In this document: positions 26,748 to 34,398 of the stretch, in pieces
Position numbering within the stretch: position 1 is the stretch's first letter
Layout of the letters: each line of letters starts with the position of its first letter
NCBI GenBank assembly: GCA_903896505.1
Contig: CAITXU010000124.1
Coordinates: 1 to 37,834, forward strand
Length of the DNA stretch: 37,834 nucleotides
Reading direction: 5' to 3'
DNA from: an uncultured Verrucomicrobiota bacterium
GTDB taxonomy: Bacteria > Verrucomicrobiota > Verrucomicrobiia > Limisphaerales > UBA9464
Program-made: the position numbers and the translations under genes
The notes under the pieces: generated by a model
The model's input: only the letters and a program-made list of their open reading frames with translations
The model's database searches: none
Told to the model about the DNA's origin: nothing

Positions 26748-29700
26748 TCCCACCGTGCCCCCGCCAGCGGCACCGGCACCGCTCGTCGATGCCCAGCATC
26801 CGTGGCTGGGCCTGTTGCCGTTCAAGGAAGCGCAACGTGATTTCTTCTTCGGGCGCGATGCCGAGATCACCGAAATCCTGGGGCGAATCCGAGAGAACCT
26901 CCTGACCATCCTTTTCGGTCAGTCGGGATTGGGAAAGACCTCGCTGTTGGGAGCCGCCGTGGTCCCCGCGTTGCGGGAGACGACGTTCGCTCCCGTGCTG
27001 TTGCGCCTCGACCATGCGGTCGGTGCACCGTCGTTGCTGGAGCAGACCCGGGATGCCTTCCGGCGGGCGCTGCCCGGGATCGCCTGGCCGGAGGATGCCG
27101 CGGCGGTGACGCTTTGGGAACTGTTCCATCGCAACCCCGGTCTGCTCCCGTCGGAAGGCCCGGTGCCGGTGCTCTTGTTCGACCAGTTCGAAGAGATTTT
27201 TACCCTCGGTCGGCAGGATCGGGCACGGGAGCAGGAAGCGGCACTGTGGCTGGAGCAGGTTGCCGATCTCCTGCAGAACCGTCCACCCCGCTCGCTCGAA
27301 GATCGTTTTGCCGGGGATCGGCGTCTTGCCCGGGACTATGATTTCAGCCCGGCGAAGGCCCGCATGGTGTTCGCCTTGCGCGAAGATTACCTCTCGCATC
27401 TGGAGGGCTGGAAGTCCTCGCTGCCACTCCTGACCCAGAACCGCATGGGCCTGCACCTGCTAAACGGGCCCCAGGCGCTGGAAGCCGTTCTGGGACCAGC
27501 ATCCCTGGGCGAAAGCCCATTGCTCAGCCGCGATGTCGCCGCCGACATTGTCCGCACCGTGGCGCGGGTCGAGGCGGATACACCCTTGCCCCGGATCCGG
27601 GCGGTACCGCCGCTGTTGAGCCTGTTATGTGAGCAACTCAACGCCGCCCGCCTCGCGGCCGGTGCCACGGAAATCTCGGCCGACATGGTCACCGGCCAGA
27701 GTGCCGACATCCTGCAGCGCTTTTATGTGGAGAGCTTTGCCAGCTTCCCTCCCGCGCATCGCGAGACCATCCGCGCCCTGATTGAGGATCCGCCCATGAT
27801 CACCGAGGGCGGCTACCGCAACTCTCTCGTCCGCGAGGATGCCGAAGCCTACCTCGCTCAAAAGGGTGTCCCGAATCCGCGCGCGGTGTTCGACACGCTG
27901 ATCCAGCGTCGGGTCATTACTGTTGAGGAAAAGGATCGGGTCCAGCGTCTCGAGGTCACCCACGACGTCCTCGTGCCCCTCCTGGTCCGCTCGCGTCGGG
28001 AACGCCGGGATCGGGTGGCCAAGGAAAAGGCGGAGCGCGCCCTGGCCGAGCAGAACGCCCAGACGCGGAAACGCCGTCTCTTCACCGCGGCCGCCCTCGT
28101 GCTCATGTTTGTCGCGGTCGCCGGTGCCCTCGTTGGTTTTCGCTCCGCCCGTGAGGCCGCCCGGCAACGAGATGAAGCCCGGTACAACGAGGGCCTGGGA
28201 TGGATGCTGCGCGCCCAGGTGGCCGAAGAGCGAAAGAACCAGTATCCAGAGACCCTCCTCTACGCCGCGCAAGCCATCGGCTTCGACGGAGTCGGCCGCC
28301 CTGCCGAGGCACCTGAAGGTCTCCTGCGCTTCATCCGGCAGGATCGCAATCCGGAGGCCTACGCCGCCGCGCGGAAATGGATTTCCGATCGTCCGGCTTA
28401 CCTGCCGGTGTGGGCCAGTGCCGTGGGCTCGCCGGCCACCTGTCTCAGCGTCAGTTCGGAGGGGCGATGGCTGGCCTTGGGTTCGGCAGATGGCGCGGTC
28501 CGGGTGTGGGATTTCCTGAAGGATCAGGAGAAAATCCTTTTTCCACCCGGTGTCGAAACCGTGGTTGACGTCGCCTTCCAACCTTCTGCCAAGCTTCTCG
28601 CCATCGCCGGGAAGTCGGGCATCCGGTTCTGGGATTTGGACAAGGCAGTTTTCATCCGCACAAACGACAGCGTCGTGACCCGACTGGCGTGGAGTCCTGG
28701 GGGCAGCACCCTGGCCGGGGCCGCCTCGGATGGCACCATTCTCCTCTGGAAGGGAAGCCAGCGCACGGTGGTTGTCACTGGCGCGGAAGCACCAGCCACC
28801 AGCCTCGCTTACAGCCCCGATAACTCCCTGGTCGCCGCCGCGTTTCCCGGGACCGGGATTCGAATGGTTTTCCCAGGCACCGCTGCTCAGGCGATTTCAT
28901 GGAGGCAGTTGGAGTCGTCCCGCGCCATCTCCCTGGACGAGGGCGTTCGTCCCGGGTTTCTCGCCCTGGTGGAGGCTTCCCAAAGTTGTTCTGCCGTTGC
29001 CGTGCGTCCCGATGGCTTGCGAATCGTCACCGGCGGTGGAGCGGGGGACATCCGCGTTTGGGATTCCGCCAGCCCACGACTCCTGGGCCAGGCCTCGCAG
29101 GAACAGCGGCATGCGGGAGCGGTCACACAGATTTGTTTTCGACCCGATGGCCGGCAGTTCGCCACTGCCTCCGCGGGTGGCGTCATCCGGCTGTGGTCCA
29201 TCAACCCGGACGACATTCCCACCATCATCGCGACCTTGGCCGGGCATCCGGGCGGGGTGACCGGGCTGCAGTATCTCGCCGGCAACAACCTCCTGGCCAG
29301 TGCCGGTGCCGACGGAAGGGTTCGGATTTGGAATGTTTCCGGCAATCACGCGGTGTCGTCCGATCTCCACGCCTACCTTGGGCAGAAGTGGTTGCGCTTT
29401 AATCCAGCGGCACAGCAGGAACTGGTCTGGGCGGGTGGGACGGGCTTTGCGAATCTTCCAACCGATTCGCTGGTCGGAGTTTGGCGGGCGGGTGGTGCGG
29501 CGGCGTTTGCCCGGCTGATGGAAGTCGGCGACTGGAGCGGAGCCATCGCCACGTTGACGCCGGAGGGCAGGGAAGCGTTGATCACGGCATTGCTGGCAGA
29601 TGCCCGGGCAGGCGCGGAGGCATCCCGCTGGAATCGGGTGGAACTCCGTCTGGGACAGTTGCAGGCGCTCGGTGCGGATACCGCCACGGCGGATCTTCGA

Positions 29701-30507
29701 AACCGGCGCGACGCCTTTGGGCGTGAAGGCCAATCCTTCACCAATGCCACCGGCATCCGGCTCCTCTGGTGTTCCCCGGGCACATTCATGATGGGGAGTC
29801 CGACCAATGAACCTGGAAGAAGAACCTATGAGAACCAGCATCGGGTCACCCTCAGCCGCGGTTTCTGGCTGGGGCAATTCGAAGTGACCCAGGCCGAGTG
29901 GGTGGCGGTTATGGGCAGCAACCCCAGCGCCCGCAAGGACTCACCACTGGCACCGGTGGAAAACCTCTCCTGGCCGGAGGCCATGGAATTCTGCTCGCGC
30001 CTCACCGATCAGGAGCGCGCCCGAGGGGCCATTCCCGCCGGTTGGGAATACAGCCTCCCCACCGAAGCCCAGTGGGAATACGCCTGTCGGGCGGGCACCA
30101 CGACGGCCTACAGTTTCGGGAACGATCCCAAGGATCTTCATCGCTTTGGCAACTTCAACGACCGGCGTGGAGGCTTTGGATCCGATAGCGATCAGAGCCA
30201 GGATGACGGTTGGGAATACAGCGCCCCGGTTGGTCAGTACCTGCCCAATGGCTGGGGATTCCATGACATGCACGGAAACGTTTGGGAGTGGTGCCGCGAC
30301 TCCGTACTTCCGACCTCGGCGGACTATCCAGAAGGGGATGCAAAGGATCCCTGGGTAACGTCAGGCGTTCGCCGGGTCAGCCGCGGCGGCGGGTTCCTCA
30401 ACGCGGCGGTGTACTGCCGTTCTGCCAATCGCGTCGCGGACCTTTCCGTCCTACCGCGGCAGCAACCTGGGTCTGCGCCTCGCATTGGTCCCTTCTATCA
30501 GATCTGA
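26740..30507 (+). CDS. STAND NTPase with WD40 repeats and DGR-variable FGE-sulfatase domain
   Basis: This 1255-residue NLR-like protein is the target of the adjacent retroelement. Its parts are: a STAND NTPase (about 25-440) with Walker A GQSGLGKTS (60-68) and Walker B VLLFDQFEEIF (Asp148); a basic coiled segment, then a transmembrane helix (about 448-467); WD40-like repeats (about 557-880, with GSADGAVRVWDF and GADGRVRIWNV); and a formylglycine-generating-enzyme-like domain (about 1003 to the end). The latter has WCSPGTFMMGS, SLPTEAQWEYACRAGT and HDMHGNVWEWCRDS. The last part is the variable repeat (30364-30484). A single extra T there shifts the frame after residues VADL, so the natural ending LGLRLALVPS is replaced by an unrelated 20-residue tail. 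Without the extra T the protein would run to a TAG at 30548-30550. A sensor role, with the SIR2-TIR protein as effector, is inference. Confidence 0.87.
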   Translation: MSNPTVPPPAAPAPLVDAQHPWLGLLPFKEAQRDFFFGRDAEITEILGRIRENLLTILFGQSGLGKTSLLGAAVVPALRETTFAPVLLRLDHAVGAPSLLEQTRDAFRRALPGIAWPEDAAAVTLWELFHRNPGLLPSEGPVPVLLFDQFEEIFTLGRQDRAREQEAALWLEQVADLLQNRPPRSLEDRFAGDRRLARDYDFSPAKARMVFALREDYLSHLEGWKSSLPLLTQNRMGLHLLNGPQALEAVLGPASLGESPLLSRDVAADIVRTVARVEADTPLPRIRAVPPLLSLLCEQLNAARLAAGATEISADMVTGQSADILQRFYVESFASFPPAHRETIRALIEDPPMITEGGYRNSLVREDAEAYLAQKGVPNPRAVFDTLIQRRVITVEEKDRVQRLEVTHDVLVPLLVRSRRERRDRVAKEKAERALAEQNAQTRKRRLFTAAALVLMFVAVAGALVGFRSAREAARQRDEARYNEGLGWMLRAQVAEERKNQYPETLLYAAQAIGFDGVGRPAEAPEGLLRFIRQDRNPEAYAAARKWISDRPAYLPVWASAVGSPATCLSVSSEGRWLALGSADGAVRVWDFLKDQEKILFPPGVETVVDVAFQPSAKLLAIAGKSGIRFWDLDKAVFIRTNDSVVTRLAWSPGGSTLAGAASDGTILLWKGSQRTVVVTGAEAPATSLAYSPDNSLVAAAFPGTGIRMVFPGTAAQAISWRQLESSRAISLDEGVRPGFLALVEASQSCSAVAVRPDGLRIVTGGGAGDIRVWDSASPRLLGQASQEQRHAGAVTQICFRPDGRQFATASAGGVIRLWSINPDDIPTIIATLAGHPGGVTGLQYLAGNNLLASAGADGRVRIWNVSGNHAVSSDLHAYLGQKWLRFNPAAQQELVWAGGTGFANLPTDSLVGVWRAGGAAAFARLMEVGDWSGAIATLTPEGREALITALLADARAGAEASRWNRVELRLGQLQALGADTATADLRNRRDAFGREGQSFTNATGIRLLWCSPGTFMMGSPTNEPGRRTYENQHRVTLSRGFWLGQFEVTQAEWVAVMGSNPSARKDSPLAPVENLSWPEAMEFCSRLTDQERARGAIPAGWEYSLPTEAQWEYACRAGTTTAYSFGNDPKDLHRFGNFNDRRGGFGSDSDQSQDDGWEYSAPVGQYLPNGWGFHDMHGNVWEWCRDSVLPTSADYPEGDAKDPWVTSGVRRVSRGGGFLNAAVYCRSANRVADLSVLPRQQPGSAPRIGPFYQI
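30364..30484 (+). repeat. DGR variable repeat (VR) in the STAND-FGE gene
   Basis: This 121-bp segment matches the template repeat at 32155-32274. I count 16 substitutions, all at positions that are A in the template (8 to G, 7 to T, 1 to C), and none at the other 92 template positions. One T is inserted where template AA became TTT (around 30444-30446). The variable codons are mainly AAC in the template. The last 22 bp (30463-30484) are identical to the template and form the likely homing-initiation end. Confidence 0.95.
30467..30484 (+). promoter_or_regulatory. Candidate initiation-of-mutagenic-homing (IMH) segment
   Basis: This 18-bp GC-rich block at the 3' end of VR is identical to the 3' end of TR, and the two diverge immediately after it. 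In studied DGRs such a GC-rich block marks where cDNA integration is primed. The assignment is by position and composition only. Confidence 0.6.
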
Positions 30508-30588
30508 GCCTGAGGCTGGCCAGCCGGAAGGAGGCCGGAGCAAGCGGTAGCGGCGACGGCTGACTGACGGGTGGCCAGCCTCAGGCTC
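30506..30588. repeat. 17-bp inverted repeat just after the VR, possible cruciform
   Basis: Perfect arms at 30506-30522 and 30572-30588 are separated by 49 bp. The left arm continues into a 12-bp palindrome GGCTGGCCAGCC (30514-30525), and each arm also contains an 11-bp mini-palindrome built on AGCCT/AGGCT. It starts 22 bp beyond the VR. DGRs often have a hairpin or cruciform at this place that marks the target for homing, though usually with a much shorter loop. It could instead be a transcription-stop structure or an inserted repeat. The extended reading frame of the STAND gene would end inside it. Confidence 0.7.
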
Positions 30589-30622
30589 GCAGAAAATGTT
30601 TTGAAAATCCACAATCAATCGC

Positions 30623-31105
30623 ATGCCGTATCGACATTTTCAGGTGCCCTGCTCGGGCGGTGAGATGGAGGAAGCCTTCAACCGGTTCCTCTGCCAGCAT
30701 CGGGTGTTGAAGGTGGAGAAGGAATTCGTCCCTGCCGGACAGGATTCGTTCTGGGCGTACCAGGTCCATTACGACGTTGCAGGCACCGCGCGCGGTGCAA
30801 TGGGCGCTCCGGGGATCGCCGATGTGAGCAAGAAGGGAATGGTGGACTACAAAGCTGTGCTGAAAGAGGCGGATTTCAACTTGTTCTTGAAGTTGAAGGA
30901 GTGGCGCAAGGAACGGGCGGAGCGGGACGGGGTGGAGGCCTTTACCGTCTTCACCAATGCCCAGTTGGCTGATATCGCGCAGCGGCGGTGCGATAGTCTG
31001 CAAGCGCTCAAGGAGATCTCCGGAGTGGGGGAGGGACGGGTCGAGAAGTACGGGATGCCTCTGCTGTCGCTTTTGAAGGAGCTGACCGGTTCGAAGCCTC
31101 CATGA
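30623..31105 (+). CDS. HRDC-domain DGR accessory protein
   Basis: This 160-residue protein lies between target and reverse transcriptase. The C-terminal half (about 85-157) is an HRDC fold: LFLKLKEWRKERAERDGV, FTVFTNAQLADIAQRR, LKEISGVGEGRVEKYG. HRDC domains bind nucleic acid in RecQ helicases and RNase D. The N-terminal half (RHFQVPCSGGEMEEAFNRFL and QDSFWAYQVHYDV) resembles the leader region of HRDC proteins that accompany some DGRs in place of the four-helix Avd protein. It probably binds template RNA or cDNA and helps the RT; this is inference by analogy. Its stop overlaps the RT start (ATGA), so the two are coupled. No ribosome binding site is obvious. The 115 bp upstream contain the inverted repeat. 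Confidence 0.85.
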   Translation: MPYRHFQVPCSGGEMEEAFNRFLCQHRVLKVEKEFVPAGQDSFWAYQVHYDVAGTARGAMGAPGIADVSKKGMVDYKAVLKEADFNLFLKLKEWRKERAERDGVEAFTVFTNAQLADIAQRRCDSLQALKEISGVGEGRVEKYGMPLLSLLKELTGSKPP

Positions 31106-32103
31106 AACGCTGGGTTCAACTTTACGAGCGACTTGCAGACTGGAGCAATTTGGAACGGGCCCTGGGATTGGCGCTCAAAGGCAAACGCGATCGCCAGTCC
31201 ACCGTTGCCTTTATGGAGGGTATGCCGGAAACCTTGGAGGCTGTCGGCCGACGGTTGCGAAGCGGTCTTGGACCGCTGGGCCGGTACCGGGAATTCGTCA
31301 TCCACGATCCCAAACTGCGGCTTATCAGTGCCCCCTGTTTCGAGGATCGTGTACTGCACCAGGCGGTCATGGGAGTGTGCGAGCCGGCCTTTGAACGCTG
31401 GCTCATCCGGCAGACCTTTGCCTGCCGCGTCGGTAGGGGGCTGCGTGCGGCCGTCAATGAGGCCGCACACTGGACCGACCGTCGCCGCTGGTACCTGCAA
31501 CTCGACGTGCGGCACTACTTCGAGACGATCCCGCGGTTTCGACTGATGGAAAAGGTGGAGCGTCTTTTTGGTGAAGTAGAGATGCTGCGGCTGTGGTGGG
31601 AGTTGATCGACAGCCATCGGCCGGGCCAGACGAACGGGATTCCGATCGGAGCCCTGACCAGCCAACACCTGGCGAACTTCTACCTCGGTTTCCTCGACCG
31701 CTTCATCAAGGAGGCGCTGCGTATATCGGCGTACGCCCGCTATATGGATGACATGGTGCTCTGGAGCGATGACCGGGAGGAGTTATTGCGCTGTCGCGAC
31801 GCGGTGACGGCGTTTGTGGACCGGGAACTGGGCCTGGTCCTGAAAGTCCCGTCCTTGAATCGCACCCAAGGCGGGTTGGATTTTTTGGGGTTTCGTTTTC
31901 ATCCTGGTTGGATCGGTCTTGACCGAAGCAGTCGCCGGCGGCTCCGGATGCGGTTGCGCTTCATTGCGGGAGGGTTGTCCCGCGGGACAATGTCAGAGCG
32001 GGAAGCTCAGGATCGGGCCACGGCGTGTTTGGCCGCAGTGGGGTCGGCCAGGTGCCTCTCGTTTCGGCGACGAATCCTGTCTCAAATCGAAGTTGTCAAT
32101 TGA
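31102..32103 (+). CDS. Diversity-generating retroelement reverse transcriptase
   Basis: This 333-residue reverse transcriptase copies the template RNA with errors at adenines. Visible RT blocks are RLISAPCFEDRVLHQAVM (motif 2 region), QLDVRHYFETI (motif 3/A, with catalytic Asp), IGALTSQ at 182-188, and ARYMDDMVLW with catalytic YMDD at 214-217. The IGxxxSQ form of motif 4 is characteristic of DGR enzymes. LGLVLKVPSLNRTQGGLDFLGF forms the following blocks. There is no maturase X or HNH domain, which argues against a group II intron, and length is normal for DGR RTs. It is coupled to the HRDC gene by ATGA overlap. The template repeat begins 51 bp after its stop. Confidence 0.95.
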   Translation: MKRWVQLYERLADWSNLERALGLALKGKRDRQSTVAFMEGMPETLEAVGRRLRSGLGPLGRYREFVIHDPKLRLISAPCFEDRVLHQAVMGVCEPAFERWLIRQTFACRVGRGLRAAVNEAAHWTDRRRWYLQLDVRHYFETIPRFRLMEKVERLFGEVEMLRLWWELIDSHRPGQTNGIPIGALTSQHLANFYLGFLDRFIKEALRISAYARYMDDMVLWSDDREELLRCRDAVTAFVDRELGLVLKVPSLNRTQGGLDFLGFRFHPGWIGLDRSSRRRLRMRLRFIAGGLSRGTMSEREAQDRATACLAAVGSARCLSFRRRILSQIEVVN

Positions 32104-32154
32104 CCAGGTCGAGGGGTGGCCGACAATCGTTCACTGGGCGTGCTTCACGAAAAG

Positions 32155-32274
32155 GGCGATCACCGGGTCAACCGCGGCGGCGGGTTCAACAACACGGCGG
32201 TGAACTGCCGTTCTGCCAATCGCAACGCGAACCAACCGTCCAACCGCAACAACAACCTGGGTCTGCGCCTCGCA
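32155..32274 (+). repeat. DGR template repeat (TR)
   Basis: This 120-bp donor repeat matches the VR at 30364-30484 except at adenines. It contains 28 A, of which 16 are changed in VR. In the reading frame of the target it encodes a conserved FGE/C-lectin ending rich in Asn codons (NRNANQPSNRNNNLGLRLA), followed by AAP and a TGA. AAC codons are ideal for diversification because mutating their two adenines gives many amino acids and no stop. It is non-coding in its own right and is probably part of a transcript from the RT region. Confidence 0.95.
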
Positions 32275-32280
32275 GCTCCT

Positions 32281-33041
32281 TGAGGGGAAGGGAGGACGTT
32301 GATTCTCCGCCCGAAGGGACCAGAGGCACGTCCCGACCGTGATCGCCAGATGGGTCACGGCAAAACCGCAGATGGCCGCCTGGTGCCCCTTTGGACGAAG
32401 ATCAACAGCCCGGAATGGGCGGAGGGGCTCCAGGTCGGCTTGGTTTTTAAGAGGATGGAGCCCCCGACTTCCGCCCGGGTAGGGGCGGTAGGAGACGATT
32501 GCCTTCGGATGGCCGCTACCCGCAGCTCAGCGATTGCGAGCGTTCAGTCTTCCCACCGGACGACCCGGCAATGGGTGCGAAACCATTCGTCGACCTTGCG
32601 AAGATCGAAACGGAAGCGTCGGGAGCCGAGGTTGAGATGGGGGATGCCGCGCTGGGCAGAATTTCACGGCAAGGCGTGCCGTTCGTGATACGATTCACCG
32701 TTCGGCATTGGCCGAAGAGAACTCACATCAGCCATTAGCAACATGAACAGCGAATAACTTGCATTCGTGTTTCAATAAATCATAAAATATATTGGATAAT
32801 TACTACTGCGAAGCTATTCGGACTCCTTTGCTTGAAAACCAACGCTGCCGCCGCAGGGGCCATTGCCTTGCGCGGGGCTTGCTTCCCGATGCGGGTGGTG
32901 GCCGCCGGTTGATTGAGCTTGAAACTGCCGCACCTCTTGTCCGGGCGGGGGACCGGGCGAATACGTTTTTCGGATCTAATCCGTGCGATATTGCGCTCTC
33001 GCGTCGCTCGAATGCCCCTGCCAATCTGTTCCTGTCGTTTC
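32281..33041. other. About 760 bp without an intact gene downstream of the DGR
   Basis: Apart from the HTH relic listed separately, I find no convincing gene. Short open frames lack family features. The part around 32755-32815 is strikingly AT-rich (it includes CATAAAATATATTGG) compared with the surroundings and could be a promoter region or a junction of foreign DNA. The stretch looks like eroded accessory DNA between the DGR and the carbohydrate genes. Confidence 0.5.
32544..32663 (-). pseudogene. Relic of an excisionase-type helix-turn-helix protein
   Basis: Reading the minus strand, a 39-residue fragment after an in-frame stop begins NSAQRGIPHLNLGSRRFRF and continues DLRKVDEWFRTH to a TGA (32544-32546). 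The pattern (GIPHLxLGxRRFRFDLxxVDEWxxxH) matches the C-terminal half of excisionase/MerR-like DNA-binding proteins found in integrative elements. The N-terminal half is missing or frameshifted: an in-frame stop is at 32664-32666 and no helix-turn-helix start is visible beyond. I infer a decayed mobile-element gene next to the DGR. Confidence 0.55.
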
Positions 33042-34283
33042 ATGAAGAAGCTCATCACCACCTTTCTGTTCTGCCTTGCCACCGTGGTTACGTCTTTGGC
33101 TGACGATGGCAAGTACCACGACAGGGACGTGGTACTGGACGAGGCCATGGTGCCTCCCTACGACCTCCCGCCGGTCCTGGTCACTTCGGAGGGAAAGGCC
33201 GTCAAAACCCCGGAGGAATGGTTCCACATCCGCCGTCCGCAGATCATGTCGCTGTTCGGTAACCTGATCTACGGGATCGTTCCTGCACCCGAGTCGCCGA
33301 TCCAGACGACGTTCGATGTGCTGAAAACCGACCCTGCCTTCATGGGCGGGAAGGCCACCCGCAAGGACGTGAAGATCAAATTCACGAACGCGAAGGGCTC
33401 GGCGGAAATGACCATCCTGGTGTTTACCCCCAATGGCGCGGCCAAGCCCGTTCCGGCGATCCTGCAACTCAGCTTCGCCAGCACCAAGGATGAGGGGCAC
33501 GATGTCCATCCGGAGAAGCCGGGATTCCTTCGTAACGGAATTCCGCTCGGGGAGATTCTCCAAAGGGGCTTTGCCTACGTGGTCGTGTCGCAGGGGGCCT
33601 TGGTCCGGCACAACGAGGTGGAGTTCCAATCGGGCATCCATCCGCTCTTTTACCGCACCAACCAGAGCTTTCCCAAAGCGAATGAATGGGGCTGCATCTC
33701 GGCCATTGCCTGGAGCGCCTCACGCGCCATGGACTATCTCGAAACCGATCATGACATAGACGCCAAACGCGTCGCTATCCTGGGGCATTCCAAAATGGGG
33801 AAGACCACCCTTTGGGCCGCCGCCCAAGACCAACGTTTCGCCCTCGCCATCTCGGCTCAATCCGGCTGCGCCGGAGCGGCACTCTGGAAACGCAACTACG
33901 GCGAAAACATGGAGAAAATGGTCACGCGCTTTCCCTACTGGCTCTGCCGCAATGCCTGGAAGTTCGTTCGCAACGAGGAGGATCTTCCCGTCGACCAGCA
34001 CATGTTGCTGGCCTGCATTGCCCCGCGACCCGTCTATGTCCACAGCGGTGTGGGCGACACCTGGGCTGATCCACGCGGCGAATATCTCGGGGCCTACTAC
34101 GCCAGCGAGGTGTACCGCCTTCTGGGAAAGAAGGGATTGACATCGGAAACGTCACCTCCGATTGGCGAGGCCATCATCCAATCGGATGTCGGCTATCACA
34201 ATCGTCCGGGCGGCCATTCCATCGAGATGTTCGATTGGCTGAAGTTCCTGGAGTTCGCGAAATATCACCTCGTGAAGCAGTAA
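33042..34283 (+). CDS. CE15-like glucuronoyl esterase, secreted alpha/beta hydrolase
   Basis: This 413-residue exported hydrolase has signal peptide MKKLITTFLFCLATVVTSLA. The nucleophile elbow GHSKMGKTTLW has Ser250. It is followed by ALAISAQSGCAGAAL, which matches bacterial carbohydrate esterase family 15 enzymes that cleave ester links between glucuronoxylan and lignin. The catalytic His is probably H392 in RPGGHSIEMFDW. WGCISAIAWSASRAMDYLE and HMLLACIAPRPVYVHSGVGDTWADP are further family segments. The start at 33042 was chosen because it begins the signal peptide. It is followed 115 bp later by a GH101-like gene on the same strand, so the two may serve plant or host polysaccharide breakdown. 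The exact substrate is inferred, and acetyl xylan esterase activity is an alternative. Confidence 0.83.
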   Translation: MKKLITTFLFCLATVVTSLADDGKYHDRDVVLDEAMVPPYDLPPVLVTSEGKAVKTPEEWFHIRRPQIMSLFGNLIYGIVPAPESPIQTTFDVLKTDPAFMGGKATRKDVKIKFTNAKGSAEMTILVFTPNGAAKPVPAILQLSFASTKDEGHDVHPEKPGFLRNGIPLGEILQRGFAYVVVSQGALVRHNEVEFQSGIHPLFYRTNQSFPKANEWGCISAIAWSASRAMDYLETDHDIDAKRVAILGHSKMGKTTLWAAAQDQRFALAISAQSGCAGAALWKRNYGENMEKMVTRFPYWLCRNAWKFVRNEEDLPVDQHMLLACIAPRPVYVHSGVGDTWADPRGEYLGAYYASEVYRLLGKKGLTSETSPPIGEAIIQSDVGYHNRPGGHSIEMFDWLKFLEFAKYHLVKQ

Positions 34284-34398
34284 TATGAAGCCGGTTGCAT
34301 TTCAAACGGCGATGCAGGGTAGGGGCAAATGACGCCGGTGTTCGCACGGTTGGGAAAAGGCATGACCTGTAAGATTGGGAGAGCGAAAGAATCAAGAA

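Noticed and set aside
31102..32103. Group II intron or retron reverse transcriptase
   Set aside because: There is no maturase or endonuclease domain, no intron RNA-like ends and no msr/msd-like structure, whereas the adenine-specific TR/VR pair and the IGxxxSQ motif fit a DGR.
30364..32274. CRISPR array or simple duplicated exon as explanation of the TR/VR pair
   Set aside because: There are only two copies, 1.8 kb apart, with differences restricted to template adenines; this fits neither spaced CRISPR repeats nor ordinary duplication drift.
32025..32342. Open frame running through the template repeat
   Set aside because: It reads the TR in a different frame from the target and has no family similarity; the DNA is explained by its role as DGR template.
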